Assembly (NCBI RefSeq): GCF_014192375.1
Contig: NZ_JACHXV010000005.1
Span: 305,957 to 369,956, forward strand
Direction of reading: 5' to 3'
Source: Endobacter medicaginis
Lineage (GTDB): Bacteria > Pseudomonadota > Alphaproteobacteria > Acetobacterales > Acetobacteraceae
DNA length: 64,000 bases
Part shown: piece after piece, positions 29,264-37,905 of the stretch
Layout: each line of letters begins with the position of its first letter
How positions within the stretch are numbered: position 1 is the first letter of the stretch
Notes under the pieces: model-generated
What the model was told of the DNA's origin: nothing
The model's database searches: none
The model's input: the letters and a program-made list of their open reading frames with translations, nothing else
Made by a program: the position numbers and the translations under genes

Positions 29264-29543
29264 GATAGTCCTCCAGATCGAGGTCCTCGAGAGCGCCGTT
29301 GTCGTTGACGCAAAAGGTCAGCCGCCAGTTTCTCGTCACGGTCATCGACCAATTTCCCACGCGATCGCCCGTCAACGGGTGCAGTCCGTAATTCGGCGGC
29401 ACATCGAGTTCCTCGAACGATCCTGCCGCGTCGATGAACGCCAGCATCTTGCGTAGACGATCGACGTCACCGACGAGGCCCTTTGAATTGCCGGTGGTGA
29501 AGAAGCGGCGCAGGCCTTTATGGCGGATGCTGTCGATGTCCAC
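29253..29543 (-). CDS. higB: HigB-family mRNA interferase toxin
   Basis: This 96-residue RelE-superfamily toxin should cleave mRNA on the ribosome. It shows the family pattern IRHKGLRRFF, LHPLTGDRVGNWSMTVTRNWRLTF and the DLEDYH end. The start is a GTG at 29543 without a clear ribosome site; the putative -10 element ends about six bases upstream, so the mRNA may be leaderless. It forms an operon with higA. Confidence 0.9.
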   Translation of the reverse strand: MDIDSIRHKGLRRFFTTGNSKGLVGDVDRLRKMLAFIDAAGSFEELDVPPNYGLHPLTGDRVGNWSMTVTRNWRLTFCVNDNGALEDLDLEDYHGS

Positions 29544-29547
29544 CGAT

Positions 29548-29590
29548 GGAAAGTATGACTTTCCACCTCTGCCGTCAAGTCATACTTGAC
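29548..29590 (-). promoter_or_regulatory. higBA promoter covered by two perfect palindromes
   Basis: Two 17-bp perfect inverted repeats with 3-base centres lie 26 bp apart: GGAAAGT-atg-ACTTTCC (29548-29564) and GTCAAGT-cat-ACTTGAC (29574-29590). They share the core AAGT-N3-ACTT. On the minus strand TTGACG (29573-29578) and TACTTT (29550-29555) form a -35/-10 pair with a 17-bp spacer, so each palindrome covers one promoter element. These are very likely HigA operators giving autorepression. Confidence 0.8.
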
Positions 29591-29611
29591 GCCGCGGTCA
29601 TTGCCCTGCCG

Positions 29612-30454
29612 CTACTGCCCCAGCGATGACCAGTCTCGCGCGCCGCCGCCTGTCGCGATGATCGCGTCCAGCCGGGCGGCCAGCAGGTCGGCCAGCGGCA
29701 GGTCGGCACCGTTCGAAGCGGCGATGGCGAGGCCGATATCCTTGCGACCCAGGGTGATCGGGAAGCCGGCGGGCTCGAAGCGGGCTTCGGCGATCATCGG
29801 GGCGTAGCTGGCGAAGATGCGGGCGCCGAACTCGGCCTCCAGCAGCAGCGCGACCATCCGTTCCGCGGGCACGCCCTGGGCTGCGACGATGCGCAGTTGC
29901 TCGGTGATGATCTCAATGATGCCGCCGATGCCGAAATTGGCGGCGGCCTTGGCGGCGGCGGCCATCGCGGGACGCTCGCCCATCCGGATGGTGCGCGCGC
30001 CGATGGCCGACAGCGCCGGGGCGGCGCGGTCGAGATCGGCATCCGCGCCGGCGGCGATCACGCTGAGCTTGCCGGCGGCGGCGACGTCCGGGCGGCCGAG
30101 CACCTGGGCGGAGACGAGTTGCTGCCCAGCCTCGGCATGAGCCGCCGCCAGCCGGTCGGTCATCGCCACGGAGACGGTGCTGCAGGACACATGCAGCACG
30201 CCGGAACCGGCGGCGAGAATGCCGTGCCCACCGAGGCAGACGGCGTCGAGTGCCGTGTCATCGGCGAGCATCGACAGGACCACGCCGGCACGGGCGGCAT
30301 CCTTCGGGCTGTCGGCGAGGATCGCGCCGCGCGCGACGAGGGCTGCCGCCTTGGCACTGTCGCGGTTCCAGACCGTGACGCGATGGCCGGCATCGAGCAG
30401 CCGTCCCGCCATGCCCGATCCCATCTGACCCAGTCCAATGAAGGCGACATCCAT
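29612..30454 (-). CDS. NAD(P)-binding reductase of the 6PGDH/beta-hydroxyacid dehydrogenase family
   Basis: This 280-residue protein begins with the dinucleotide motif GLGQMGSGMAGRLLDAGH (about 7-24) and contains a lysine in the AAAKAAANF region matching the catalytic Lys of beta-hydroxyacid dehydrogenases. The substrate-binding segment (SAQVLGRPDVAAAGKL) departs from the usual DAPVSGG form, so the substrate may be atypical; some imine reductases belong to this branch. It lies 102 bp after kdpE in the same direction and may be transcribed separately. Confidence 0.8.
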   Translation of the reverse strand: MDVAFIGLGQMGSGMAGRLLDAGHRVTVWNRDSAKAAALVARGAILADSPKDAARAGVVLSMLADDTALDAVCLGGHGILAAGSGVLHVSCSTVSVAMTDRLAAAHAEAGQQLVSAQVLGRPDVAAAGKLSVIAAGADADLDRAAPALSAIGARTIRMGERPAMAAAAKAAANFGIGGIIEIITEQLRIVAAQGVPAERMVALLLEAEFGARIFASYAPMIAEARFEPAGFPITLGRKDIGLAIAASNGADLPLADLLAARLDAIIATGGGARDWSSLGQ

Positions 30455-30556
30455 GTCCGGTGCTCCGCGATGAGATCAGGCAGGTGTGAACGCGTCACGA
30501 TGCGGCTTGTTACGCCGAACACCGATCGGGGGCGGGGGCGTCACCCACGCACGGGT

Positions 30557-31243
30557 TCAGGCGCCGAAGCGGTAGCCGATTCCGGCTTCGGTTTGCAGGC
30601 GTGAGGCTGCCGGGCCGAGCTTGCGGCGGAGGTGGCCGATATAGACGCGGAGATACTGCACGTCCTCGGCATGGCCGGGACCCCAGGTGGCGGCGAGGAG
30701 CTGGCGGTGGGTGAGCACGCGGCCGGCGTTGCGGGCGAGGACGGCGATGAGCGCGAATTCGCGCGGGGTGAGCGGGATTTCGGCGCCGTCGATGCTCAGG
30801 CGGTGGGCGGCGAAATCGAGGTCTAGGCCGGAGACGGACAGGGTCTGCGGGGCCGCGTCGGCGTGGCGGGTGTGGCGCAGCGCGGTGCGCAGGCGGGCGA
30901 GGAGCTCGCCGACACTGAAGGGTTTCTCGACATAGTCGTCCGCACCCGCGTCGAGGGCGGCGATCTTCTCGCCGTCCTGGTCGCGGGCGGAGAGGATCAG
31001 GATCGGCACCCGGGTGAAGCCGCGCAGTTCGGCGAGCGCTTGATGGCCGTCGAGGTCGGGCAGGCCGAGATCGAGCAGGATCAGTTCCGGCGCGAGGTTG
31101 GCCGCGAGGTGCAGGCCGTCGCGGGCGGTGTCGGCGCGTGAGATGCGGTAGCCGGCGGCCTCGAGCGCGGGACGCAGGAAGCGGTGGATCTGCGGCTCGT
31201 CGTCGATGACGAGGATATGCGTGCCCAAGGCATCGGTGGTCAT
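30557..31243 (-). CDS. kdpE: Response regulator KdpE
   Basis: This 228-residue OmpR-type regulator activates kdp transcription when phosphorylated by KdpD. The receiver domain carries Asp58 in LILLDLGLPD and Lys in DYVEKPF; the C-terminal winged helix has the LTPREFALIAVLARNAGRV and YLRVYIGHLRRKL stretches. It begins 24 bp after kdpD. Confidence 0.95.
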   Translation of the reverse strand: MTTDALGTHILVIDDEPQIHRFLRPALEAAGYRISRADTARDGLHLAANLAPELILLDLGLPDLDGHQALAELRGFTRVPILILSARDQDGEKIAALDAGADDYVEKPFSVGELLARLRTALRHTRHADAAPQTLSVSGLDLDFAAHRLSIDGAEIPLTPREFALIAVLARNAGRVLTHRQLLAATWGPGHAEDVQYLRVYIGHLRRKLGPAASRLQTEAGIGYRFGA

Positions 31244-31267
31244 GCGTCGGTGGTCATGAGTCGGGGG

Positions 31268-33868
31268 TCATGCGGCCAGTGGCAGGGTGAGGGTGATGGT
31301 CAGGCCGGCCGCGCCGTCGCGGGGCAGGTCGGGGCGCGGGGAGGTGGCGGAGATGGTGCCGCCCATCGCTTCCACCATGCCGCGCGCGATGGCAAGCCCC
31401 AGCCCGGTGCCGGACGGGCCGCGATCGCCGCGCTGGGCGCGAAAGAAGCTGTCGAACAGGTAAGGCAGCGCGGCGGGCGCGACGCCGATGCCCTCGTCGG
31501 CGATCTCGATGCGGGCGAGCGCGCCGTCGGCGCGGGCGCGCAGGGCGATCGGGCTGCCGGGGCTGGAGAACTTCACCGCATTGTCGAGCACGTTGACCAG
31601 AACCTGCTCCAGCAGCGTCGCGTCGGCCAGCACGCTCAGCCCGGCCGGGCAGGAAATGGCGGTCGCCCAGGCGCCCGGCACGCGCGCGGCGGCTGCCTCG
31701 GCGGCATCGGCCAGCAGCAGCGGCGCGAGACGCGGGCGGATCTGGCCGCTTTCCAGCCGGGTGAGGTCGACGATATTGGCGAGGAACTTCGTGATCCGGG
31801 TGGTCTCGTCCTCGATCACGCCGAGCAGGTCGCCGCGCGTGGCGTCATCGAGCGAGGCGGTGTGATGCAGCGTCTCGGCCGCGCCCCGGATCGAGGTCAG
31901 CGGCGTGCGCAGATCGTGGCTGAGCGAGTTCAGCAGCGCGGTGCGCAAGGATTGCGTCTCCTCCATCGCGGTGGCGCGCGCGGCGAGCGCGGCGAGGCGC
32001 AGCCGGTCGAGCGCGATCGTCGCCTGGCCGACCAGCGTGCTCGCGGCCTGCAGCGCGGGCTCCGGCAGGCTGGCGGCGTCGCCGCTGCGGATGCCGACCA
32101 CGCCGAGCACCGTGTCGTTGGTCTGCATCGGCAGGAAACGCCAGCCGACCGAGGGCAGGGTGGCGGTGCCGCTGCCGGTCTCCACCCCGTTCGCCCCGCT
32201 CCAGCGCGCCGCCGCCTCGGCACCCTCGTCGAGCGCGGGACCGGTCGGCGCGCGGGCGGCCAGACGCAGCCCCGCATCGCCCGGCGTGGCGGTCAGCACC
32301 ACCGCCTCGCCGGCGATGGCGGCGGCCTGGGCGGCGATCTCCTCGATCAGCGCTTTCTCGCTGGCGGGGATGGCGAGCCGGCGGCTGAAGGCGCCGATGC
32401 GGCGCAGGCTGTCGATCCGCGCCTGTCCGGCACGCGCCTCGCGTCGCACCCGCCCGGCGAGGATGCCGGTGATCGAGGCGACGGCAAAGAACACGATCAA
32501 CCCGATCAGATCATGCGGGTTGGCGATGGTGATGGTGTGGACCGGCGGGATGAAGAAGAAGTCCCACAGCAGGAATCCGGCGCAGGCCGCACTGAGCGCG
32601 AGCCGCAGGCCGTGCAGGCTGGCGGCGGCCACCACCACGGCGAGGAAGATCATCCCCATCGCCTCCTGCGGGATCAGCCGGTCGAGCTGGAGGCCGAGCA
32701 GGGTCACCGCGGCGAGCGCGATGGCCGCCGCCGCCCAGGGGCGCCAGTCCGGCGTTGCCGCGCGCTGTCGTGGTCGCGGGGGTGCGGGCAGGGTCGGCAC
32801 CACATGCACCGCGAACGGCCCCGCATGGCGCAGCAGCGCGCGGGCGAGGTTGCGCCGTCCCGGACGCCAGCGGCGCATCGCGGCTCCCTGCGGCTGGCCG
32901 ACGACGATCTGGGTGATGCGGCGGCTGGCGGCGACGTCGAGGGCGACGGCGAGCAGGTCGTGCCCCGAGCGCGTCTCGGTCTCCGCCCCCAGCCTGGCGG
33001 CGAGCGGCAGCGACACCCGGCGCCGCGGTGCCTCGGCCGCGTGTTCGACATGCAGCGCCAGCCACGGTGCGTGCAGCGCGTCGGCGAGCTGCTTGGCCTG
33101 CCGCACCACCGCCTCGCCGGCCGCATCCGGGCCGATCAGGGCGAGGATGCGCTCCGCCGCCGGCCATGGCCCGCTGACCGCGTTGGCCGTCATCCAGTCG
33201 GTGAGGCTCTCGTCGACATGGGCGGCGGTGCGGCGCAGCGCGATCTCGCGCAGGGCGGTCAGCGTGCCTTCGCGGAAATAGCCGTCGAGTGCGCGCTGTA
33301 CGGCATCGGGGCGGTAGATCTGGCCCGCGCGCAGACGCTCGCGCAGGATCTCGGGCGGCAGGTCGATCAGCTCGACCTCGTCGGCCTCCTCCAGCACGCA
33401 ATCCGGCAGCGTCTCGCGCACCCGCACCCCGGTGATGCGGAAGATGTCATCGTTGAGGCTTTCGAGATGCTGGACGTTCAGCGTCGTCCACACGTCCAGC
33501 CCGGCGGCGCGCAGTTCGGCGACATCCTCCCAGCGCTTCGCATGCCGGCTGCCCGGGGCGTTGGAATGGGCGAGTTCATCGACCAGCAGGATGGCCGGCC
33601 GCCGGGCCAGGGCGGCATCGACATCGAGTTCCTGTGCCGCCCGCCCGCCATCGCGCGTCTCGCGCGCCGCCAGCATCGGCAGTTCGCCGAGCTGGGCGAG
33701 CGTGCCGGCGCGGCCATGCGTCTCGATGATGCCGCCGAGCACGTCGACGCCTTCGGCGCGCAGCCGTCGTGCCTCGGCCAGCATCTTCCAGGTCTTGCCG
33801 ACGCCGGGTGCGGCGCCGAGAAAGATCTTCAGCCGCCCGCGCGACGTCGCGTCAGGGGTGGTTGGCAA
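31268..33868 (-). CDS. kdpD: Osmosensitive potassium-channel sensor kinase KdpD
   Basis: This 866-residue sensor has the N-terminal KdpD domain with GAAPGVGKT (18-26) and VDELAHSNAPGSRHAKRWED, a Usp-like domain, four transmembrane segments (about 375-490), a GAF-like region, the HisKA phospho-acceptor His651 (LSHDLRTPLTS) and the ATPase domain (NVLDNAVKFS, GTGLGLAI). The start is a TTG at 33868 overlapping the hydrolase gene by 17 bases; an in-frame stop lies eight codons upstream with no ATG or GTG between, so no longer form is possible. The N-terminal lead before the Walker motif is shorter than usual. Confidence 0.93.
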   Translation of the reverse strand: MPTTPDATSRGRLKIFLGAAPGVGKTWKMLAEARRLRAEGVDVLGGIIETHGRAGTLAQLGELPMLAARETRDGGRAAQELDVDAALARRPAILLVDELAHSNAPGSRHAKRWEDVAELRAAGLDVWTTLNVQHLESLNDDIFRITGVRVRETLPDCVLEEADEVELIDLPPEILRERLRAGQIYRPDAVQRALDGYFREGTLTALREIALRRTAAHVDESLTDWMTANAVSGPWPAAERILALIGPDAAGEAVVRQAKQLADALHAPWLALHVEHAAEAPRRRVSLPLAARLGAETETRSGHDLLAVALDVAASRRITQIVVGQPQGAAMRRWRPGRRNLARALLRHAGPFAVHVVPTLPAPPRPRQRAATPDWRPWAAAAIALAAVTLLGLQLDRLIPQEAMGMIFLAVVVAAASLHGLRLALSAACAGFLLWDFFFIPPVHTITIANPHDLIGLIVFFAVASITGILAGRVRREARAGQARIDSLRRIGAFSRRLAIPASEKALIEEIAAQAAAIAGEAVVLTATPGDAGLRLAARAPTGPALDEGAEAAARWSGANGVETGSGTATLPSVGWRFLPMQTNDTVLGVVGIRSGDAASLPEPALQAASTLVGQATIALDRLRLAALAARATAMEETQSLRTALLNSLSHDLRTPLTSIRGAAETLHHTASLDDATRGDLLGVIEDETTRITKFLANIVDLTRLESGQIRPRLAPLLLADAAEAAAARVPGAWATAISCPAGLSVLADATLLEQVLVNVLDNAVKFSSPGSPIALRARADGALARIEIADEGIGVAPAALPYLFDSFFRAQRGDRGPSGTGLGLAIARGMVEAMGGTISATSPRPDLPRDGAAGLTITLTLPLAA

Positions 33869-35183
33869 ATGTCTTGATCCAGTCGGCGATCATCTGCGGC
33901 ACCGCCGGGTCCATGGTGGGCCCGATCTGCGCATATTCGGACGGCATGCCCGTGGTTGCGGGCTGCAGCAGGTGATTGAGCCCGTCGCGCTCGACGACCC
34001 TGGCCTGCGGGTCGGCGGCCAGGGCCTGGCGCAGCGCCGGCAGCGTGGCGGAGGGCACCACCTGCACATCACGGCTGCCGGCGATGGCGAGGACGGGGAT
34101 GCGCAGCTTCGACAGTGCGGGGCGTGGATCGCTGCGCAGGAACGATGCGAACCACGGCGAGGCGGCGGTTTGGGTCGCCGTCGCGATCGCGGCCTGCGGC
34201 GCGCCCTGCGCGCTGAGCAGGCTGCGCACGGCGTCCGCCGCCGCCGCCGGTGTGGGCGCGGCAAGTTCCGCCTCCAGCAGGCGTTTCTCCTGTGCGGCGG
34301 CGTGGTCGGCCGCCTGCGGCCCCGCGCCTGCGCCGAGGGCCAGCGCATGCACCTGGGCGACCAGTGTCTCCGCGCCGCTCAGTGCCGGCGACGACAGCAG
34401 CACGACGAAGCGCACCTCGCCGTCGGCAGCGCCGAGTTCGGCGGCGATGATGCCGCCTTCACTGTGGCCGAGCAGGCCGACCGCGCCGGGCGCGATGCCG
34501 GGCTGCGTCCGCAGCGTCGCGAATGCCGCCTTCGCGTCCGCGGTCAGGGCAGCCTCCGTCGTCGTGGCATGGTCGCCGCCGGAGTCGCCGACGCCGCGCT
34601 TGTCGTAGCGCAGCGAGGCGATGCCGGCCCGGGCCAGGCGGTCGGCGAGAAACAGGAACGGTCGGTGTCCGGCCACCGCCTCGTCGCGCGTCTGCCGGCC
34701 CGATCCGGCGATCAGCAGCACCGCCGGAAACGGGCCCGCCCCGCGCGGGAGGTCCAGCGTGGCGGCCAGCGTGATGCCGCCGGCGGCCGGGATGGTGAGG
34801 TCGCGTGTCTCGTAGGGGAAGGGCGGCGTCGGCGTGTCGGCCGCCGCCTTCACCGTGCCGCGCTCGAAATGGGCCTTCAGCGTCGCGCCGTGCTGCACGA
34901 AGGGGCCGTCCAGCACGTCGCCCGCGGTTTCGGTGGGCGAGAAGGTCGCGCCGATCGACGGCAGGCGGAGGATCACCGCGCCATGAGCGTCCTCGATCGT
35001 GGCGGGGATCGCCGCATTGCCCTGTGCGGGGCTGTGCAGCACCGCCCCGCCGGGCGCGATGTCGAGCGTCAGCGGCAGGGATGCGCCGGAGGGCAGGGTG
35101 AGCTGGCCCTGCCAGTTACCGTCGGGCCAGGGGGCGGCGGCGGTGAGACCCAGGGCGAGCGGGGCGATCAGCAGGCGGCGCAT
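33852..35183 (-). CDS. Secreted alpha/beta hydrolase inserted in the kdp operon
   Basis: This 443-residue protein has a signal peptide (about 1-17), an N-terminal beta-rich region (about 20-125) and a C-terminal alpha/beta hydrolase with LLIAGSGRQ, a Ser nucleophile in LLGHSEGG, Asp in GSRDVQV and His in DGLNHLLQP. This layout matches secreted or periplasmic BAAT/dienelactone-type esterases that act on unknown esters. It sits between kdpC and kdpD and overlaps kdpD by 17 bases. The AAGGA ribosome site is partly inside a strong hairpin (35192-35215). Its link to potassium uptake is not known. Confidence 0.85.
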   Translation of the reverse strand: MRRLLIAPLALGLTAAAPWPDGNWQGQLTLPSGASLPLTLDIAPGGAVLHSPAQGNAAIPATIEDAHGAVILRLPSIGATFSPTETAGDVLDGPFVQHGATLKAHFERGTVKAAADTPTPPFPYETRDLTIPAAGGITLAATLDLPRGAGPFPAVLLIAGSGRQTRDEAVAGHRPFLFLADRLARAGIASLRYDKRGVGDSGGDHATTTEAALTADAKAAFATLRTQPGIAPGAVGLLGHSEGGIIAAELGAADGEVRFVVLLSSPALSGAETLVAQVHALALGAGAGPQAADHAAAQEKRLLEAELAAPTPAAAADAVRSLLSAQGAPQAAIATATQTAASPWFASFLRSDPRPALSKLRIPVLAIAGSRDVQVVPSATLPALRQALAADPQARVVERDGLNHLLQPATTGMPSEYAQIGPTMDPAVPQMIADWIKTFANHP

Positions 35184-35191
35184 CTCAGATC

Positions 35192-35285
35192 CTTCTTTTT
35201 CTGAAGAAAAAGAAGCAAAAAGACTTCTGTCCGTTTTCCTTGGTAACGGATGAAAGTTCTTTGGTTCTTTCTTTCAAGAAAGAAC
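35192..35285. promoter_or_regulatory. Two hairpins between kdpC and the hydrolase gene
   Basis: The 104-bp gap is AT-rich and contains two perfect inverted repeats: CTTCTTTTTCT/AGAAAAAGAAG (35192-35202 and 35205-35215) and GTTCTTTC/GAAAGAAC (35264-35271 and 35278-35285). The first overlaps the AAGGA ribosome site (35190-35194, minus strand) of the hydrolase gene; the second lies just after the kdpC stop. Neither is followed by a T tract. They may tune expression within the operon or belong to a dispersed repeat family. Confidence 0.6.
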
Positions 35286-35287
35286 AT

Positions 35288-35845
35288 CTACCCCTTCATC
35301 GCATCGAGCGCGAGATTGAGCCGCAGCACGTTGACGCGCGGCTCGCCGAAGATGCCCAGAAACGGCCCCCGCACGGAGCGCGCCACCAGCGTCGCCACCT
35401 GCTCGGCCGGCAGGTGGCGGGCGGCGGCGACGCGGGCGACCTGATCGCGGGCGTTGGCCGGCGAGATGTCGGGGTCGAGACCGGAGCCCGAGGTGGTCAG
35501 CGCATCGGCCGGCACCTCATGGCGGCCGGCGATGTCGGTGCGGACGCGGTCGATCAGCGCCTTCGAGGTCGGGCCGAGATTGGAGGCGGAGGAATTGTCG
35601 GCGTTGTAGGGCGCGGGCGAGGTGGCGGACGGGCGGGGGTGGAAATAGTCCGGTCGGGCGAAGGTCTGACCGATCAGCGCCGAGCCGATCACATGGCCGT
35701 CGCGCTCGATCAGCGAGCCCTGCGCCTGGGAGGGGGCGATCAGACCGGCGGCGCCGACGAAGCCGAGCGGCAGGACGAAGCCGAGGGCCAGGGTGGAGAC
35801 ACCGACCAGCGTGAGCGCGGGCCGGATCTGGGCGAGGACGGTCAT
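35288..35845 (-). CDS. kdpC: Potassium-transporting ATPase subunit KdpC
   Basis: This 185-residue inner-membrane subunit has one transmembrane helix near the N-terminus (about 12-36) and a periplasmic domain with SALIGQTFARPDYFHPRPSA, SASNLGPTSKAL and SGSGLDPDISPANA, all typical. It stabilises the KdpFABC complex. The start is one base after the kdpB stop, so translation is coupled. Confidence 0.96.
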   Translation of the reverse strand: MTVLAQIRPALTLVGVSTLALGFVLPLGFVGAAGLIAPSQAQGSLIERDGHVIGSALIGQTFARPDYFHPRPSATSPAPYNADNSSASNLGPTSKALIDRVRTDIAGRHEVPADALTTSGSGLDPDISPANARDQVARVAAARHLPAEQVATLVARSVRGPFLGIFGEPRVNVLRLNLALDAMKG

Positions 35846-35846
35846 G

Positions 35847-37889
35847 TCAGGCGGCTCCGATGGCGACGAGGACGAGGTCGATCAGCTTGATGCCGATGAA
35901 CGGCGCGATCAGCCCGCCCAGCCCGTAGATCAGCAGATTGCGGCGCAGCAGCGCACTCGCGCCGGTCGCGCGGAAGCGCACGCCGCGGAGCGCGAGCGGC
36001 ACCAGGGCGACGATGATCAGGGCGTTGAAGATCACCGCCGAGAGGATCGCACTCTGCGGGGTGTGCAGGCGCATGATGTTGAGGGCGGCGAGGCCGGGAT
36101 AGGTGGCGGCGAAGATCGCCGGCAGGATCGCGAAGTATTTGGAGACGTCGTTGGCGATCGAGAAGGTGGTGAGGCTGCCGCGGGTGATGAGCAGCTGCTT
36201 GCCGATCTCGACGACCTCGATCAGCTTGGTCGGGTCGGAGTCGAGATCGACCATGTTGCCGGCCTCGCGCGCGGCCTGGGTGCCGGTCTGCATCGCCACC
36301 CCGACATCGGCCTGGGCCAGCGCAGGGGCGTCGTTGGTGCCGTCGCCGCACATCGCCACCAGCCGGCCGGCTTCCTGCTCGCGGCGGATATAGGCGAGCT
36401 TGTCCTGCGGGGTGGCCTGGGCGAGGAAATCGTCCACGCCAGCCTCGGCGGCGATGGCGGCGGCGGTGGTGCGGTTGTCGCCGGTGATCATCACCGTGCG
36501 GATGCCCATCCGGCGCAGGGCGGCGAAGCGCTCGCGGATGCCCGGCTTGACGGTGTCCTTGAGCTCGATGATGCCGAGCAGGCGGTTGTCTTCCATGACC
36601 GCCAGCGGCGTCGCCCCCAGCCGCGCGATGCGCTCGACCTCGGCGCGGAACGCGTCGGTCGCCTGGCCGGGGACGAGTTCGAGGATGCTGTCGACCGCGC
36701 CCTTGCGCCAGACGCGATCGTGCAGGTCGATGCCGCTGACCCGCGTGTTGGCCGAGAACGGCACGATCACCGCGTCGGGGTCGAGGTCGAAGGCCACGCC
36801 GTGGGCGTCGCGGGCCAGCGTGACCACCGAGCGGCCTTCGGGGGTCTCGTCGCCGAGCGAGGCGAGGGCGGCGGCCTGGGCGAGGCTGCGCGGGTCGACG
36901 CCCGCGATCGGGTGAAAGCCGGCCGCCATGCGGTTGCCGAAGGTGATGGTGCCGGTCTTGTCGAGCAGCAGCATGTCGATGTCGCCGGCCGCCTCGACGG
37001 CGCGGCCGGAGGTGGCGATCACGTTGAAGCGCACCAGACGGTCCATGCCGGCGATGCCGATCGCCGAGAGCAGGCCGCCGATCGTGGTCGGGATCAGGGT
37101 GACCAGCAGGGCGGCGAGCACCACCACCGACGGCACGTGGCCGGAGTAGCGCGCGAGGCCCACCAGGGTGACGACGGCGATCAGGAAGATGATGGTCAGG
37201 CCGGCGAGCAGGATGTCGAGCGCGATCTCGTTGGGCGTCTTGCGCCGCGACGCGCCTTCCACCAGTGCGATCATCTGCTCGATGAAGGTGTGGCCGGGTT
37301 CAGCGGTGATGCGCACCACCAGCCAGTCGGAGATCACCTGCGTGCCGCCGGTGACGGCCGAGCGGTCGCCGCCGGCCTCGCGGATCACCGGGGCGCTCTC
37401 GCCGGTGATGGCACTTTCATCGACGCTGGCCTGGCCCTCGACGACCTCGCCATCCGACGGGATCAGGTCGCCGGCGCGCACCAGCACCAGCGCGTCGCGC
37501 CTCAGTGTCGCGGCCGGCACCTCGGTGAAGCGGGTGCGGTCGGCGGGATCGTCGAGCAGACGCGCGACGAGGTCGGAGCGGGTGCGGCGCAGTGTTTCGG
37601 CGCGCGCGCGGCCGCGGCCTTCGGCGACGGCTTCGGCGAAGGTGGCGAACAGCACCGTCAGCCACAGCCACAGCGCGATCGAGATCGCGAAGGTCGGGCT
37701 GTGGCCGTCGATCAGATCGTGGATCGCCAGCACGCTGACCAGCAGGGCGACGATCTCGGTGACGAAGATCACCGGGTTGCGGATCAGGGCGGCGGGGTTG
37801 AGCTTGGCGAACGCGTCGAGGCCGGCGCGGCGCAGGATGCGCGGGTCGAACAGGCCGATCGGCGCCGCCTCCAGGGTCTGGGTGGTCAT
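35847..37889 (-). CDS. kdpB: Potassium-transporting P-type ATPase subunit KdpB
   Basis: This 680-residue catalytic subunit hydrolyses ATP to drive high-affinity potassium uptake. It has the phosphorylation site Asp310 in DKTGT, TGES in the actuator domain, MITGDN and [10 protein letters not shown] in the P domain, and the expected hydrophobic segments. It begins 16 bp after kdpA. Confidence 0.98.
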   Translation of the reverse strand: MTTQTLEAAPIGLFDPRILRRAGLDAFAKLNPAALIRNPVIFVTEIVALLVSVLAIHDLIDGHSPTFAISIALWLWLTVLFATFAEAVAEGRGRARAETLRRTRSDLVARLLDDPADRTRFTEVPAATLRRDALVLVRAGDLIPSDGEVVEGQASVDESAITGESAPVIREAGGDRSAVTGGTQVISDWLVVRITAEPGHTFIEQMIALVEGASRRKTPNEIALDILLAGLTIIFLIAVVTLVGLARYSGHVPSVVVLAALLVTLIPTTIGGLLSAIGIAGMDRLVRFNVIATSGRAVEAAGDIDMLLLDKTGTITFGNRMAAGFHPIAGVDPRSLAQAAALASLGDETPEGRSVVTLARDAHGVAFDLDPDAVIVPFSANTRVSGIDLHDRVWRKGAVDSILELVPGQATDAFRAEVERIARLGATPLAVMEDNRLLGIIELKDTVKPGIRERFAALRRMGIRTVMITGDNRTTAAAIAAEAGVDDFLAQATPQDKLAYIRREQEAGRLVAMCGDGTNDAPALAQADVGVAMQTGTQAAREAGNMVDLDSDPTKLIEVVEIGKQLLITRGSLTTFSIANDVSKYFAILPAIFAATYPGLAALNIMRLHTPQSAILSAVIFNALIIVALVPLALRGVRFRATGASALLRRNLLIYGLGGLIAPFIGIKLIDLVLVAIGAA

Positions 37890-37905
37890 GGCTGTGGGTC
37901 TCTGT

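Noticed and set aside
31184..33877. Plus-strand open frame of 897 codons
   Set aside because: Antisense to kdpD, which has full kinase motifs on the minus strand.
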